From NCBI GenBank assembly GCA_947644185.1, contig CANRZC010000030.1, forward strand, positions 1 to 12,931: 12,931 nucleotides of DNA, given 5' to 3'. Source of the DNA: an uncultured Acetatifactor sp. (GTDB lineage: Bacteria; Bacillota; Clostridia; Lachnospirales; Lachnospiraceae). Numbering within the stretch: position 1 is the stretch's first letter; each line of letters opens with the position of its first letter. This document shows positions 1 through 8,278 of the stretch, piece after piece. The notes below the pieces were generated by a model. That model saw nothing but the letters and a program-made list of their open reading frames with translations. It searched no databases and was not told the DNA's origin. Both the position numbers and the translations under genes were made by a program.

Positions 1-812
1 TGCCATGCCTTCATGTCATGAACGCCGCCGGGAATGGTATAGAAGTCATAATTCTGCCCTTTCACAAGCTGGGGACAGACCTTTTGGGCCTTATCCATGA
101 TCTCTTTATGTTCCTCATAAGCGATATCCTTATCCCCGTTACAGCAGAACAGATAATCCAGCTTCAGCCCCTTTTCCTCTCCCTGGGCCAATGTCTTTCG
201 AATACGCTCCACCTCTGGATCCCGCTCTCCTTGGGGACCGCAACAGCCTGAGAAAGGTCCATACCAGGAGAATATGTCAAAATTATTGTAAAAAGCTGCC
301 CGGTATGTGGTCATGGAGCCCAGAGACAGACCTGCAAATGCACGATGATTTCGGGTCCTTACCAGATTTTCCTGGCTGACATCACCCTCTGTCCAGGTGG
401 AAAAAGCGCTCTCCACAGCAGGGATCAGATCTCTGCGCAGCTCATACTGGAAATGTTCTGTGATATCCATATTTTTGTCTGCCTCTTCGCCCCGGTAATA
501 GGTGGGAGTCACAATGATGCAAGGGGCACATACTTTCTTTGCCATCATATTGTCCAGGATGGTTACCGTATCAGGATAATCCTGAAACCACCAGTCCTGA
601 TTTACCCCGCCTCCGTGAAGGAGATACAGTACATTGTACTTGTTGCTTTCGCTGTAGCCGTAGGGTAGATACACCCAGGCCTCCTTGTGCATGGGATGGC
701 TGGCATCTCCCTCATAGGTCTGTGTGTCATAGAAAAATTTCCTGACCTCTCCCCTCTGTTGGTTTTCCACCATCATATCTGCTGGCATTTCATAAATATA
801 TTCCATTTTCAT
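1..812 (-). CDS. CE1-like (esterase D type) alpha/beta-hydrolase, 3' end outside the window
   Basis: Reading from the ATG at 812 gives about 270 residues without a stop up to the window edge: 'MKMEYIYEMPADMM...'. The hydrolase starts almost at once ('WVYLPYGY', 'NVLYLLHGGG' at ~60-69), with 'DNMMAKK' and 'CIIVTPTYY' next. The nucleophile is Ser163 in 'AFAGLSLGS', and the probable catalytic His lies in 'PGGVHDMKAW' at the edge, so only a short tail is missing. Unlike the two other esterases here it has no N-terminal E-set domain and ends its active-site motif in GxHD rather than GYHEW, so it is a separate branch, similar to feruloyl/xylan esterases such as those in clostridial xylanase systems. 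No signal peptide. AAAGGA lies 3 nt from ATG 812 and 9 nt from ATG 806, so the start may be two codons later. Confidence 0.85.
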   Translation of the reverse strand, partial: MKMEYIYEMPADMMVENQQRGEVRKFFYDTQTYEGDASHPMHKEAWVYLPYGYSESNKYNVLYLLHGGGVNQDWWFQDYPDTVTILDNMMAKKVCAPCIIVTPTYYRGEEADKNMDITEHFQYELRRDLIPAVESAFSTWTEGDVSQENLVRTRNHRAFAGLSLGSMTTYRAAFYNNFDIFSWYGPFSGCCGPQGERDPEVERIRKTLAQGEEKGLKLDYLFCCNGDKDIAYEEHKEIMDKAQKVCPQLVKGQNYDFYTIPGGVHDMKAW

Positions 813-829
813 ACATCCTTTCTTCCCTT

Positions 830-2227
830 TTATAGTAAAGCAAAGGACAGCAAGCTGGCCTTCCCGCGCCCTCTGTAAGTCAGATACAGTGCCTGCACAC
901 CATCCGGCATAGCGATTTTTGCCTGGTAGTCCTCCCATACATTGGTGTATACCACCGGAATACGAGCCAGGACTTCTCCGTCCCATTTTGTCCGTACCTC
1001 AAAAGTACCGTCCGCATAGCCCCGCACCGTAATGCGGATCCCTGTGACCCCCTGCATGTGAAAATACTTGAATCCCGCCGTAGCTGAATCTGTAATATTG
1101 GCAATGTATCCGGGCTCTTCATCCCCATCCCTGCCATCCTGCATGACTCTGGGCTGTTTGTCACCTCCCACATGGCCTGTGGGCTCATCTGTAAAGAGAC
1201 GACACACGATATGGGCAGGATATTCTCCCTTTCCCACAAGGGGCCCGCCGTTTAAGCCACAGGAGGTGAGCTCCGCCTGGGCAAAGCTTCCGTCCTCTAA
1301 AAGAGTCAGCTTCTCTGCACATCCCTGTCTGCTGTACCAGGTGCCATTGGTGTGACGATGATAGAAAATATACCATTCGCCGTTTATTCCCACCAGGCCA
1401 CCGTGATTGTTTGCCCCATAGGCCATAGGTAGGTCTGCCGGCTTGTCATGGTCGATGTGCAGATCACAGTTGCTTACCAATACACCTCTGTACACAAATC
1501 CCTCCCTGGGATGTTTGCTGGTGGCATAGCACAGCTCATGCATCACCTCAGAGGAATAGACAAAGTAATAAGTATCTCCGATTTTCCGGATGGAGGACGC
1601 CTCAAAGAAGGAATGCCCCTCAAAACCACTTCCCTGGCAGTGGGTATATCCTGGCACCACACACACCGGGGATTCCAACACTGTCAGCATATCTGCGTCC
1701 AGCACTACCGCCATGGAGCCAGAACGGTCCTTGTCCCACCTGCCGCTGAAGCCGGTGTAGAGATAGGTGACTTCCCCTTCCGTCAGCACTGCCGGGTCAA
1801 ACTGAGGCTCGTCCCCCTCCTTATCTCCCAGCCTGGTACCGTCTGGATAATGGACATAACCGTAAAATTCATACCGTCCTGCAGGGGTATCACACACGGC
1901 CACGGACACGATGTGTTGTTTATCCAGCACATAGTACAGGTAATACCTGCCGTCCGGCCCCTGGGTCACATCTGGAGCATAGAGGCAGGCCTTGCCCTCC
2001 TTGTTCAACGGATCCTCGTTTCTGGGGTAAATCACACCTTCGTAGCGCCAGTCGGTCAAATCCTCCAAAGGAGCAGACCAGCATACATAGTCCCCCATGC
2101 AGAACACATACCCATTGTAGAAATCATGGGAGCCGTAGACATAGACCCTATCTCCATAGACATGGGGCTCACCGTCTGGTATGTACTCCCAGGAAGGCAG
2201 GTACGGGTTAAAGGCTTGTTTTTTCAT
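830..2227 (-). CDS. GH43 glycosidase (beta-xylosidase / alpha-L-arabinofuranosidase) with CBM6-like C-terminal domain
   Basis: The 465-residue protein starts 'MKKQAFNPYLPSWEYIPDGE', a common opening of this GH43 group. The five-bladed propeller covers about residues 7-330: base Asp18 in 'PDGEPHV', 'YAPDV' at 83-87, probable pKa-modulating Asp144 in 'QFDPAVL', acid Glu209 in 'FFEASSIRK', and the 'NNHGGLV' loop at 273-279. Residues ~340-465 form a beta-sandwich resembling CBM6 ('GFKYFHMQG', 'PDGVQALYLTYRG'). No signal peptide is visible, so it is probably cytoplasmic and cleaves xylose or arabinose from short oligosaccharides. The other GH43 in this window belongs to a different branch, judging by different active-site contexts. 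It lies 65 nt after the MATE gene and 17 nt before the next esterase, implying co-transcription. Confidence 0.92.
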   Translation of the reverse strand: MKKQAFNPYLPSWEYIPDGEPHVYGDRVYVYGSHDFYNGYVFCMGDYVCWSAPLEDLTDWRYEGVIYPRNEDPLNKEGKACLYAPDVTQGPDGRYYLYYVLDKQHIVSVAVCDTPAGRYEFYGYVHYPDGTRLGDKEGDEPQFDPAVLTEGEVTYLYTGFSGRWDKDRSGSMAVVLDADMLTVLESPVCVVPGYTHCQGSGFEGHSFFEASSIRKIGDTYYFVYSSEVMHELCYATSKHPREGFVYRGVLVSNCDLHIDHDKPADLPMAYGANNHGGLVGINGEWYIFYHRHTNGTWYSRQGCAEKLTLLEDGSFAQAELTSCGLNGGPLVGKGEYPAHIVCRLFTDEPTGHVGGDKQPRVMQDGRDGDEEPGYIANITDSATAGFKYFHMQGVTGIRITVRGYADGTFEVRTKWDGEVLARIPVVYTNVWEDYQAKIAMPDGVQALYLTYRGRGKASLLSFALL

Positions 2228-2236
2228 TTCTATTTT

Positions 2237-2242
2237 CCTCCT
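2237..2242 (-). promoter_or_regulatory. Ribosome binding site of the second GH43 gene
   Basis: A perfect AGGAGG, nine nt before ATG 2227. It rules out the in-frame extension to 2476, whose 83 extra residues would overlap the end of the MATE gene and are highly basic without any GH43 character. Confidence 0.85.
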
Positions 2243-2292
2243 TCTTATATTGGATTTTATGCGTCTTCTATTCCTTTTTCTACGCTTTTGCC

Positions 2293-3702
2293 TTAAGCTG
2301 TGGCTCCGTTCTGCTTCCCCGTAGAAATCTTCTTGATCCATTTTCCACTTCTCAACCGGAACACGCACCACACTGTTTTGGCGATCTGGTCGAATTTCAG
2401 GCAGGTGTAAATCCAGAACGCAGGAAGCTCCAACACAAATCCCGCCAAAAGCCCCAGGGGAATAGATAGCACCCACAGGAAAATATTGTCCGCCAGCATC
2501 AGCATCTTGGTATCTCCGCCACCTCTTAAGACGCCTTTGGTCATAATGCTGTTGGTAGACTGGAAAATCATGATCAGTCCAATGGCCTCCATCAGCTGCC
2601 CGGCTACCCCCGCTGTCTCCGAAGACACATTGTAGGCACCGATCACTGGTCCGCTGATGGCAGTGATCACCAAAGCGGCAAAGAGCCCTAAGCTTAAGCC
2701 CAATCCCATAAACGCGTAGCCCTGGGTAAGCGCTTTCTCCCGATCGCCCTCTCCCAGAGTCTGTCCAGTGACAATTGCCCCGGCCTGAGCCACTCCCTGG
2801 GTCAATACATTACTCATCTGCTGGGTAACACTGGTGATAGCGTTGGCTGCCACAAAGGCCACTCCCAGATGTCCCACCACCATGGCCACTGTATTGTTGC
2901 CAATGGCTAGGATGCCGTCACTGACCAAAACCGGAATGCTGATGCGCACATACTCTCCCACCAGATCTCCTGTATTCATCCCCAGATGCCTAATGCGAAA
3001 TCCGATGGCCTTATCCTTGAAGAACAGGTAGCCGCAGATCATGCCCGCCTCGAATACCCTGGCGATGAGAGTGCCCAGAGCTGCGCCGGCGATTTCCATC
3101 CGGGGCATCCCCAGCTTCCCGAAGATAAAGGCATAGTTGGCCACGATATTCACACAGAATGCTCCCATAGACACATATAACGGCATCCTCACCTGCCCTA
3201 CACTGCGCAGCACAATGGTGCAGACCAAAGACAGTCCCAGGAAGAAATAGGTGACAATGGAATACTGAAAATAGATAATACCCAGGGAGATAATGGCATT
3301 TTCTGTGGTGTACATGCCCATAATGGCACCTGGAATGATAGCTGTGGCCACAGCAAAGGCCAAAGCCAGTCCCAGCGTCAGTCTTACCATAATGCAGATG
3401 GTCTTTTTCAGCGCCTGGGCTGATTTTTCCGGTTCACTCTCCCGCATTCCCCAGTACCTGGACACCATCACCGACGCCCCCATACCCAGCCCCATACAGA
3501 AGATATGGTAGATATTGATGAATTGATTGGCCAGGGAGGTGGCTGAGAGCTCCACCTCCCCAAGGGTTCCCACCATAATCGTATCCAGCATATTGACACC
3601 GATGGTAATCAGGCTCTGCAGCGCAATGGGAAGGGCCAGCGTGATGACCCTCCTGTAAAATACCCGGTCCCCGGAAAAAAGTTTTTTGAATCGTTTTATC
3701 AT
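2293..3702 (-). CDS. MATE-family multidrug/toxin exporter
   Basis: An integral membrane protein of 469 residues (from ATG 3702), the usual MATE length, with about twelve hydrophobic segments in two homologous halves (~20-190 and ~245-440). Typical MATE stretches are 'LALPIALQSLITIGVNMLDTIMVG' near the N-terminus, 'RSVGQVRMPLY' and 'NYAFIFGKLGMPRMEIAGAALGT' in the first half, and 'GVLRGGGDTKMLM' in the second. MATE proteins couple Na+ or H+ entry to export of organic compounds; the substrate cannot be read from sequence. The frame extends upstream to a GTG at 3756 (487 residues), but the extra 18 codons span a hairpin. GGGGGTAAGT before ATG 3702 is a moderate ribosome site, so the start is uncertain. 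Its place among esterase and glycosidase genes, 57 nt after an esterase, suggests co-expression with them. Confidence 0.85.
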   Translation of the reverse strand: MIKRFKKLFSGDRVFYRRVITLALPIALQSLITIGVNMLDTIMVGTLGEVELSATSLANQFINIYHIFCMGLGMGASVMVSRYWGMRESEPEKSAQALKKTICIMVRLTLGLALAFAVATAIIPGAIMGMYTTENAIISLGIIYFQYSIVTYFFLGLSLVCTIVLRSVGQVRMPLYVSMGAFCVNIVANYAFIFGKLGMPRMEIAGAALGTLIARVFEAGMICGYLFFKDKAIGFRIRHLGMNTGDLVGEYVRISIPVLVSDGILAIGNNTVAMVVGHLGVAFVAANAITSVTQQMSNVLTQGVAQAGAIVTGQTLGEGDREKALTQGYAFMGLGLSLGLFAALVITAISGPVIGAYNVSSETAGVAGQLMEAIGLIMIFQSTNSIMTKGVLRGGGDTKMLMLADNIFLWVLSIPLGLLAGFVLELPAFWIYTCLKFDQIAKTVWCVFRLRSGKWIKKISTGKQNGATA

Positions 3703-3720
3703 ACTTACCCCCATGCCGCC

Positions 3721-3738
3721 AACGGCGTCAATGCCGTT
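3721..3738. repeat. Short perfect hairpin at the start of the MATE gene
   Basis: AACGGC and GCCGTT flank a 6-nt loop. It lies between the esterase stop and the favoured MATE start at 3702. There is no T-run after it, so it is not an intrinsic terminator. Confidence 0.6.
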
Positions 3739-3759
3739 CTTCTTATTTGTTGTCACATG

Positions 3760-4920
3760 TCATCCAGGAATTGCCCTTTGGGATCTGGGAAAATGCTTTA
3801 AAAATTCCCGCAGGCACTTCCGCCACACTGTCCACTCGTGATAGCCCGGACAGGTGTAGCATTCATAGGGAATCCCCTTTTCTCGAAATTCTTCAAACTG
3901 CTTCTTAAGTCCGTTGACAATCCTCTCTTCCTGTTCACCATACCCGAAAAAGAATAGCTTCACCCGCTCTCTGAAGATCTCAGGATTCTCGAAGGCTTTC
4001 ATGTAGTCCTCTTTGGCATACCACCGCCGCTCAGGGGTACCGCTAAAAATGCCGATATAGGGGAACATTCCCAGATGATTTAAGGTAGTCATTATGGTCT
4101 GGTAGCTGCCCATAGACAGTCCTGCCATGGCCCGCTTTTCTACGTCCACAGCATACTTCCCCTCGATATAGGGCATACAGTCCTGAAGCAGCATCCTGTC
4201 AAAATCTCCAGCCAGAAATTCCTCTGGCTCCGGTGCTGGACAGTACAGACAGTTCATGACAATGAGCAGTTTGGGGCACTCTCCGGCTGCAATCAGATTG
4301 TCCGCAATGAGATTGGCCTTCCCCTGCCAGATCCATCCACTCTCGCTCTCTCCTCCGCCATGCTGCAGATAGAGTACCGGATATTTGGCGTTTTCCTCCT
4401 GTCCATATCCCGGAGGTGTATACACATAGCAGGCTCTGGTCCGACCGGTGACCCTGCTGGGGAAATATTCCAGGCGCACCTCCCCGTGAGGTACATCCTT
4501 CAGGAAGTAGAAGTCTCCATCCCCCTCCTTCTCAAAGAAATTTACCGCCTTGTGCGCCCCGTATCCCACCGGTGCCTGTGGATTTATCACATTCACCCCA
4601 TCACAAAAATACTCATGATAATGAAATCCTGGGGGAATTCCAGGTACAGTAGCCCGGAAATACCCTTTCTCATCCTTTTTCATAGGGCGACGTTTTTCCG
4701 TCATGGCGCTATTCCCGAATCCTGCCACCTCCATGGTCTTTGCCTCCGGGGCATAGAAGCAGAAGGTCACATCCCCGTTCTCCTCCACTTTCACCCCTGG
4801 TTCTTCCTCAAAATGCCTGGGGCCTATCCCTTCAGGCCCTCTGTGCAGCCGCATCTGCAGATACACAGGGTCAAAAAAGATTCCATGGCTTTCCAGTGCT
4901 TCGTTTCTATGATTCTGCAT
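3760..4920 (-). CDS. CE1-like esterase with N-terminal E-set/CBM48-like domain (putative feruloyl/acetyl xylan esterase)
   Basis: The 386-residue product is a single-unit paralogue of the tandem esterase at 8279-10603. It opens with 'HGIFFDPVY', has an accessory beta-sandwich at about 45-135 ('NGDVTFCFYAPEAKTMEVAG', 'PGFHYH') and an esterase-D alpha/beta-hydrolase fold at about 145-380. The nucleophile is Ser269 in 'AGLSMGS' and the His is 361 in 'GYHEWTVW'; the acid is probably in 'GYGEQEE' (~326-332). No signal peptide is present. Its accessory domain looks closer to unit 1 of the tandem protein, whereas parts of its hydrolase core ('QHGGGE...GWIWQGK', 'DNLIAAG') look closer to unit 2. The probable job is removing ester substituents from imported arabinoxylan oligosaccharides. 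The acyl specificity is inferred only. It follows the type-B carboxylesterase after 61 nt. Confidence 0.9.
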   Translation of the reverse strand: MQNHRNEALESHGIFFDPVYLQMRLHRGPEGIGPRHFEEEPGVKVEENGDVTFCFYAPEAKTMEVAGFGNSAMTEKRRPMKKDEKGYFRATVPGIPPGFHYHEYFCDGVNVINPQAPVGYGAHKAVNFFEKEGDGDFYFLKDVPHGEVRLEYFPSRVTGRTRACYVYTPPGYGQEENAKYPVLYLQHGGGESESGWIWQGKANLIADNLIAAGECPKLLIVMNCLYCPAPEPEEFLAGDFDRMLLQDCMPYIEGKYAVDVEKRAMAGLSMGSYQTIMTTLNHLGMFPYIGIFSGTPERRWYAKEDYMKAFENPEIFRERVKLFFFGYGEQEERIVNGLKKQFEEFREKGIPYECYTCPGYHEWTVWRKCLREFLKHFPRSQRAIPG

Positions 4921-4930
4921 GGATCTATCA

Positions 4931-4937
4931 CTCCTTT
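4931..4937 (-). promoter_or_regulatory. Ribosome binding site of the single-unit esterase
   Basis: AAAGGAG, ten nt before the ATG at 4920. An alternative in-frame ATG at 4950 lacks a convincing site. The 4920 start also places the protein beginning level with that of the tandem paralogue. Confidence 0.7.
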
Positions 4938-4981
4938 CCCCCAATGTCATATTCCGTGTCTTAACATTATTCTCCCTGCCC

Positions 4982-6508
4982 TTACCCCCTGCCGATCATT
5001 TCCCCGATCTGTTCTATGATAAGCTTTGTAAATTCGGACTCTTGGTTGATCCTTACTACAGGTCCGTCTGCCGTGAAGAGCATTTCTGTCCTATGCTCTG
5101 GCGTATAGCAGTCCCAGTATGGCATTTCGCTGCCATCTGCGTCTTTTCCATTGGGATCTCCAGTGGCAATGAAATTGGCCCAGTAATTGCACATTTGCCT
5201 GGCCAGATCATAGTGCCTGCCCACAAAGGGTCTCCAGCATTTTGCCAAGGTCTCGAAGAAGAACCACAGATCCACAGAGTGGAAAGTGCCGGGATTATCC
5301 CATCCAGGAATATCTGCCTGGAAGCTGTAATAGTAATTTTTCCGAGGCTTGTCACCTGCTGCATTGGCCAGGAATTCGCTTCTCACAGTACAGCTAATGC
5401 CACTGACAGGGGCGTAGCCGTCCTGGGTCTTCACCTGGGCCTCAGGACAAGCTAAAAATCTCTCTGCCCTCTCCCCCAAAAGCTCTGCTGCCATCCGCTG
5501 TAGCTGCTCCTGGTCAGCTGCCGGAATCTCATTGTGGAATTCATCTTCTGTATTTCCTGCCATCACAGCCACGTCCACACACTCTCCCTTTGCGTAGAGC
5601 ACCAGGGGATCTCCCACACAGAAGCAATGGTCCAACACTGTAAACATGGCTGGATGCTCCTTTGTGTATTCCTCGTAGCTGTCTCGGATAAAGGCTGCGT
5701 CTAGCTTTCTGGCCTCCTCCAAAGTCTTCACACCCAGAAACTGGAAAAATGCCTCCCCGTTTTGCTCCGCGCTATCCAGCTTTTCTGGATTGCCTATTCC
5801 GCCCTCCCTGTAAGGGCTGCGGATCATGGCGCTCATGATGATGGCCTTCTGAAATAGGCCTTCATTGTCCTTACATGCCATCTGGGACAGTACACTTCCG
5901 CCCCCTGCGGACTGTCCTGCAATGGTGATATTGTCAGGGTCACCTCCAAAAGCTGCAATATTGCGCACTACCCATTTCAGTCCCGCCTGCTGATCCAGGC
6001 TGCCGAAATTGGACGGTGCTTCCGGCTGTTGCCTGGTAAGATCCGGATGGGCCAGATAGCCGAACACATTCACTCGGTAGTTCACAGACACCACCACAAT
6101 TCCCCTTCTGGCCAGACGCTCCCCGTCAAATTCCATCTCCGCAGGATAGCCGCACTGCAGTCCGCCGCCGAAAAACCATACCAAAACAGGTCGTTTTTCC
6201 CCCGGCTCCTTTGCCCCGGTCCACACATTCAGGTACAGGCAGTCCTCGTCCATGTCTATCTCCGGGTCCACATGCCACTCTCTGCAGTAGATATCGGTTC
6301 CCAGTCCCGGAATACTTTGCATGGAAATAGGGGCAAAGCGGTAGGCCTCTCTGATGCCTTCCCAGTTCTTTGCAGGCTGAGGCGCCCGCCACCTGTTCTC
6401 CCCCAGGGGAGGGGCTGCAAAGGGAATCCCTTTGAATGCTGTGATTCTGGGGTCCGCAGCCTCAATTCCCCGCACCATGCCGTTTTCTGTCTTTGCGATT
6501 CTGATCAT
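4982..6508 (-). CDS. Type-B carboxylesterase (para-nitrobenzyl-esterase-like)
   Basis: The 508 residues match the usual length of bacterial type-B carboxylesterases. Visible landmarks are 'FKGIPFAAPPLGENRWRAPQP', the 'EDCLYLNVW' signature, the oxyanion loop 'FFGGG' (112-116), nucleophile Ser200 in 'AGQSAGGGS', the acid Glu323 in 'AGNTEDEF' and His410 in 'GTFHSVDLWFFF'. The end carries 'YWANFIATGDPNG', also typical. The residue after the catalytic Glu is Phe, where relatives usually have Gly. There is no signal peptide. The start at 6508 has GAGGAGG seven nt upstream. It hydrolyses carboxylic esters; the natural substrate is not shown, but a neighbouring GH51 and CE1-like esterases suggest acyl groups from plant cell-wall oligosaccharides. 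This family often has broad substrate range, so a general detoxifying role is also possible. Confidence 0.9.
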   Translation of the reverse strand: MIRIAKTENGMVRGIEAADPRITAFKGIPFAAPPLGENRWRAPQPAKNWEGIREAYRFAPISMQSIPGLGTDIYCREWHVDPEIDMDEDCLYLNVWTGAKEPGEKRPVLVWFFGGGLQCGYPAEMEFDGERLARRGIVVVSVNYRVNVFGYLAHPDLTRQQPEAPSNFGSLDQQAGLKWVVRNIAAFGGDPDNITIAGQSAGGGSVLSQMACKDNEGLFQKAIIMSAMIRSPYREGGIGNPEKLDSAEQNGEAFFQFLGVKTLEEARKLDAAFIRDSYEEYTKEHPAMFTVLDHCFCVGDPLVLYAKGECVDVAVMAGNTEDEFHNEIPAADQEQLQRMAAELLGERAERFLACPEAQVKTQDGYAPVSGISCTVRSEFLANAAGDKPRKNYYYSFQADIPGWDNPGTFHSVDLWFFFETLAKCWRPFVGRHYDLARQMCNYWANFIATGDPNGKDADGSEMPYWDCYTPEHRTEMLFTADGPVVRINQESEFTKLIIEQIGEMIGRG

Positions 6509-6589
6509 CTTTTTTCCTCCTCGTTTCGTCTCAGTTCCATCTCTCTCCTTTCAGATGCTTCTTGTTCTGGGACTGTATTCCTACCCTTG

Positions 6590-8197
6590 CTATTTTACCG
6601 TCTTCTTCAACAGAATCACATTCCAGGACAGGGGCTTTACATGGGTTTTCAGCACACCATTCTCAAAAACTCCCTCCTGATTCTCTACGGGTTTGATTAC
6701 ATCTGGCTCTTCGAAAGTATTTCTTGCGTCCAAATCACTGGTATGTATCTCCTGATGTCCTGCAAATACATAGTCCTCAAAGCCCTTTACATCCAAGGTC
6801 AGAGGATACGCTTCCTCTTCATTGCGGTTGATGACAAACACCGCTAGCTGCTCCTTTTCCTTATCCCAGGCAGAGGCAGCGTCAATGTAATTCACACCCT
6901 CCTTGCCCGTATACTGAGAAGTATCATCTATGGCATACCCAGGCAGGTCAAAGGTCTCGCTCTCCACAGCAGTCCGCATGGAGGTTCCCCTGGCGTATTC
7001 CATCATCTGGCAGTAAGCGTAATGGGATGCTGACTTCCACACATGATCATGGTTAGAGGAGCACAGTGCTCCCAGGCCTCCTGTCATACAGCCGATCTTC
7101 ACTCTGTCCGCGTGGCGCAGGAACGCCAGTTGAATAGAAAGCATAGACAGCATCTGTAGCAGATCCCCACCTGGCCGAAAGCGATCTTCCATATTGTCGG
7201 GATCATGGAGAATATATTTCCTCTCGGGGTCAAATCTGTAGTGGGCACGTATCATGTTGTGATAGCCATAGCCGGGGTGCAGCGGCGTATTGGGCCGTAT
7301 CATAGCGCCGTACTCGTCAAAGGAAAGCATGATTTTCTTCGGGGAGCGGCACTTTGCTCCAATCAGATCACACAGCGCCACCTCTGTGTTGATAAAGTCC
7401 TCATAGTATATGGAGCCGCCCAAAAGCGCTTTCACGTCTCCAGGAGGTGCACTGTGGTAATGGTGCATGGACAGGTAGTCCACAGAGTCATAGCATTCCT
7501 GGAGCACTGTTTCCTCCCACTGGGGATAATGATCCATGAACAGTGCCGAGGAGGCGCACACTGCTGTCTCTATCCTGCCGTCGATCCATTTGATGGCCTT
7601 GGAGATTTCGTTGGCCCGAACGCCGTAGCCTTTTGGATCCTTATCCCAGGAGCCCAGCTGCCAAGGGCCGTCCATCTCATTGCCCAAATACCATGTTTTC
7701 ACATCATAGGGCTTCTCATGGCCATTTTTCCGGCGCAGGTCAGACCACCAGGTGCCGCCCTCATGATTGGTATATTCCACAATGTCCATGGCATCCCGCA
7801 TGTCCCCGGTGCCCAGGTTGATGGTGTATAGGGGTTCCGCTCCTACCTTCTCAGTCCACTGCAAATATTCGTCATGTCCTACTTCATTTGTAATATATTG
7901 ATGCCAAGCCGGGTCAAGTCTTACCTTGCGCTGTTCCTTTGGACCGATAGAGTCCTTCCAGCTCCAGGCTGACACGAAATTTCCGCCTGGCAGGCGCACT
8001 GCTGGCATGTCCGTAGCCTTTAAGGCATCCATAAAGTCACGCCGAAAGCCCTGTTCATCAGCTGTAGGGTGCTTTGGATTGAACATGGTACCGTTCACCA
8101 TCGTGCCTATGGGCTCCAGAAAGGTACTGAATAATCTGGGGGAAATTTCCCCTGTCTCATAACATGGATGAACCGTGATTTTTGCTTGCTTTGCCAT
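6590..8197 (-). CDS. GH51 alpha-L-arabinofuranosidase
   Basis: This 535-residue protein is close to the usual GH51 length and should release terminal L-arabinofuranose from arabinoxylan or arabinan oligosaccharides. The N-terminus ('GEISPRLFSTFLEPIG') and 'MPAVRLPGGNFVSAWSWKDSIGP' are typical GH51 motifs. The acid/base is Glu174 in 'WYLGNEMDGPW' and the nucleophile Glu295 in 'LSFDEYG'; 'MHHYHS' lies between them. The (beta/alpha)8 barrel is followed by the family's C-terminal beta-sandwich, ending 'VKPLSWNVILLKK'. There is no signal peptide, so it is cytoplasmic. The ATG at 8197 has AAAGGAG 4 nt upstream, slightly close. It sits 81 nt after the tandem esterase and 81 nt before the type-B carboxylesterase, consistent with one transcript. 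Confidence 0.95.
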   Translation of the reverse strand: MAKQAKITVHPCYETGEISPRLFSTFLEPIGTMVNGTMFNPKHPTADEQGFRRDFMDALKATDMPAVRLPGGNFVSAWSWKDSIGPKEQRKVRLDPAWHQYITNEVGHDEYLQWTEKVGAEPLYTINLGTGDMRDAMDIVEYTNHEGGTWWSDLRRKNGHEKPYDVKTWYLGNEMDGPWQLGSWDKDPKGYGVRANEISKAIKWIDGRIETAVCASSALFMDHYPQWEETVLQECYDSVDYLSMHHYHSAPPGDVKALLGGSIYYEDFINTEVALCDLIGAKCRSPKKIMLSFDEYGAMIRPNTPLHPGYGYHNMIRAHYRFDPERKYILHDPDNMEDRFRPGGDLLQMLSMLSIQLAFLRHADRVKIGCMTGGLGALCSSNHDHVWKSASHYAYCQMMEYARGTSMRTAVESETFDLPGYAIDDTSQYTGKEGVNYIDAASAWDKEKEQLAVFVINRNEEEAYPLTLDVKGFEDYVFAGHQEIHTSDLDARNTFEEPDVIKPVENQEGVFENGVLKTHVKPLSWNVILLKKTVK

Positions 8198-8278
8198 AGG
8201 TCTCCTTTCTGTTATCTAGCAACTATCCTTTTATTGGTATTCTGTCTCACTTTTACTGCCTTTCACAGGTATTTCCCC

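Noticed and set aside
1448..2296. A plus-strand open frame of 282 codons
   Set aside because: Antisense to the GH43 gene and the MATE end; no family resemblance, explained by codon bias of the true strand.
2228..2476. N-terminal extension of the second GH43 gene
   Set aside because: It overlaps the MATE 3' end, is very basic and unrelated to GH43, and a perfect AGGAGG supports the ATG at 2227.
3721..3738. Intrinsic terminator between the single esterase and the MATE gene
   Set aside because: The 6-bp stem is followed by GGCGG, not by T residues.
6029..6847. A plus-strand open frame of 272 codons crossing two genes
   Set aside because: It overlaps the type-B carboxylesterase and the end of GH51 in antisense and has no protein-like motif.
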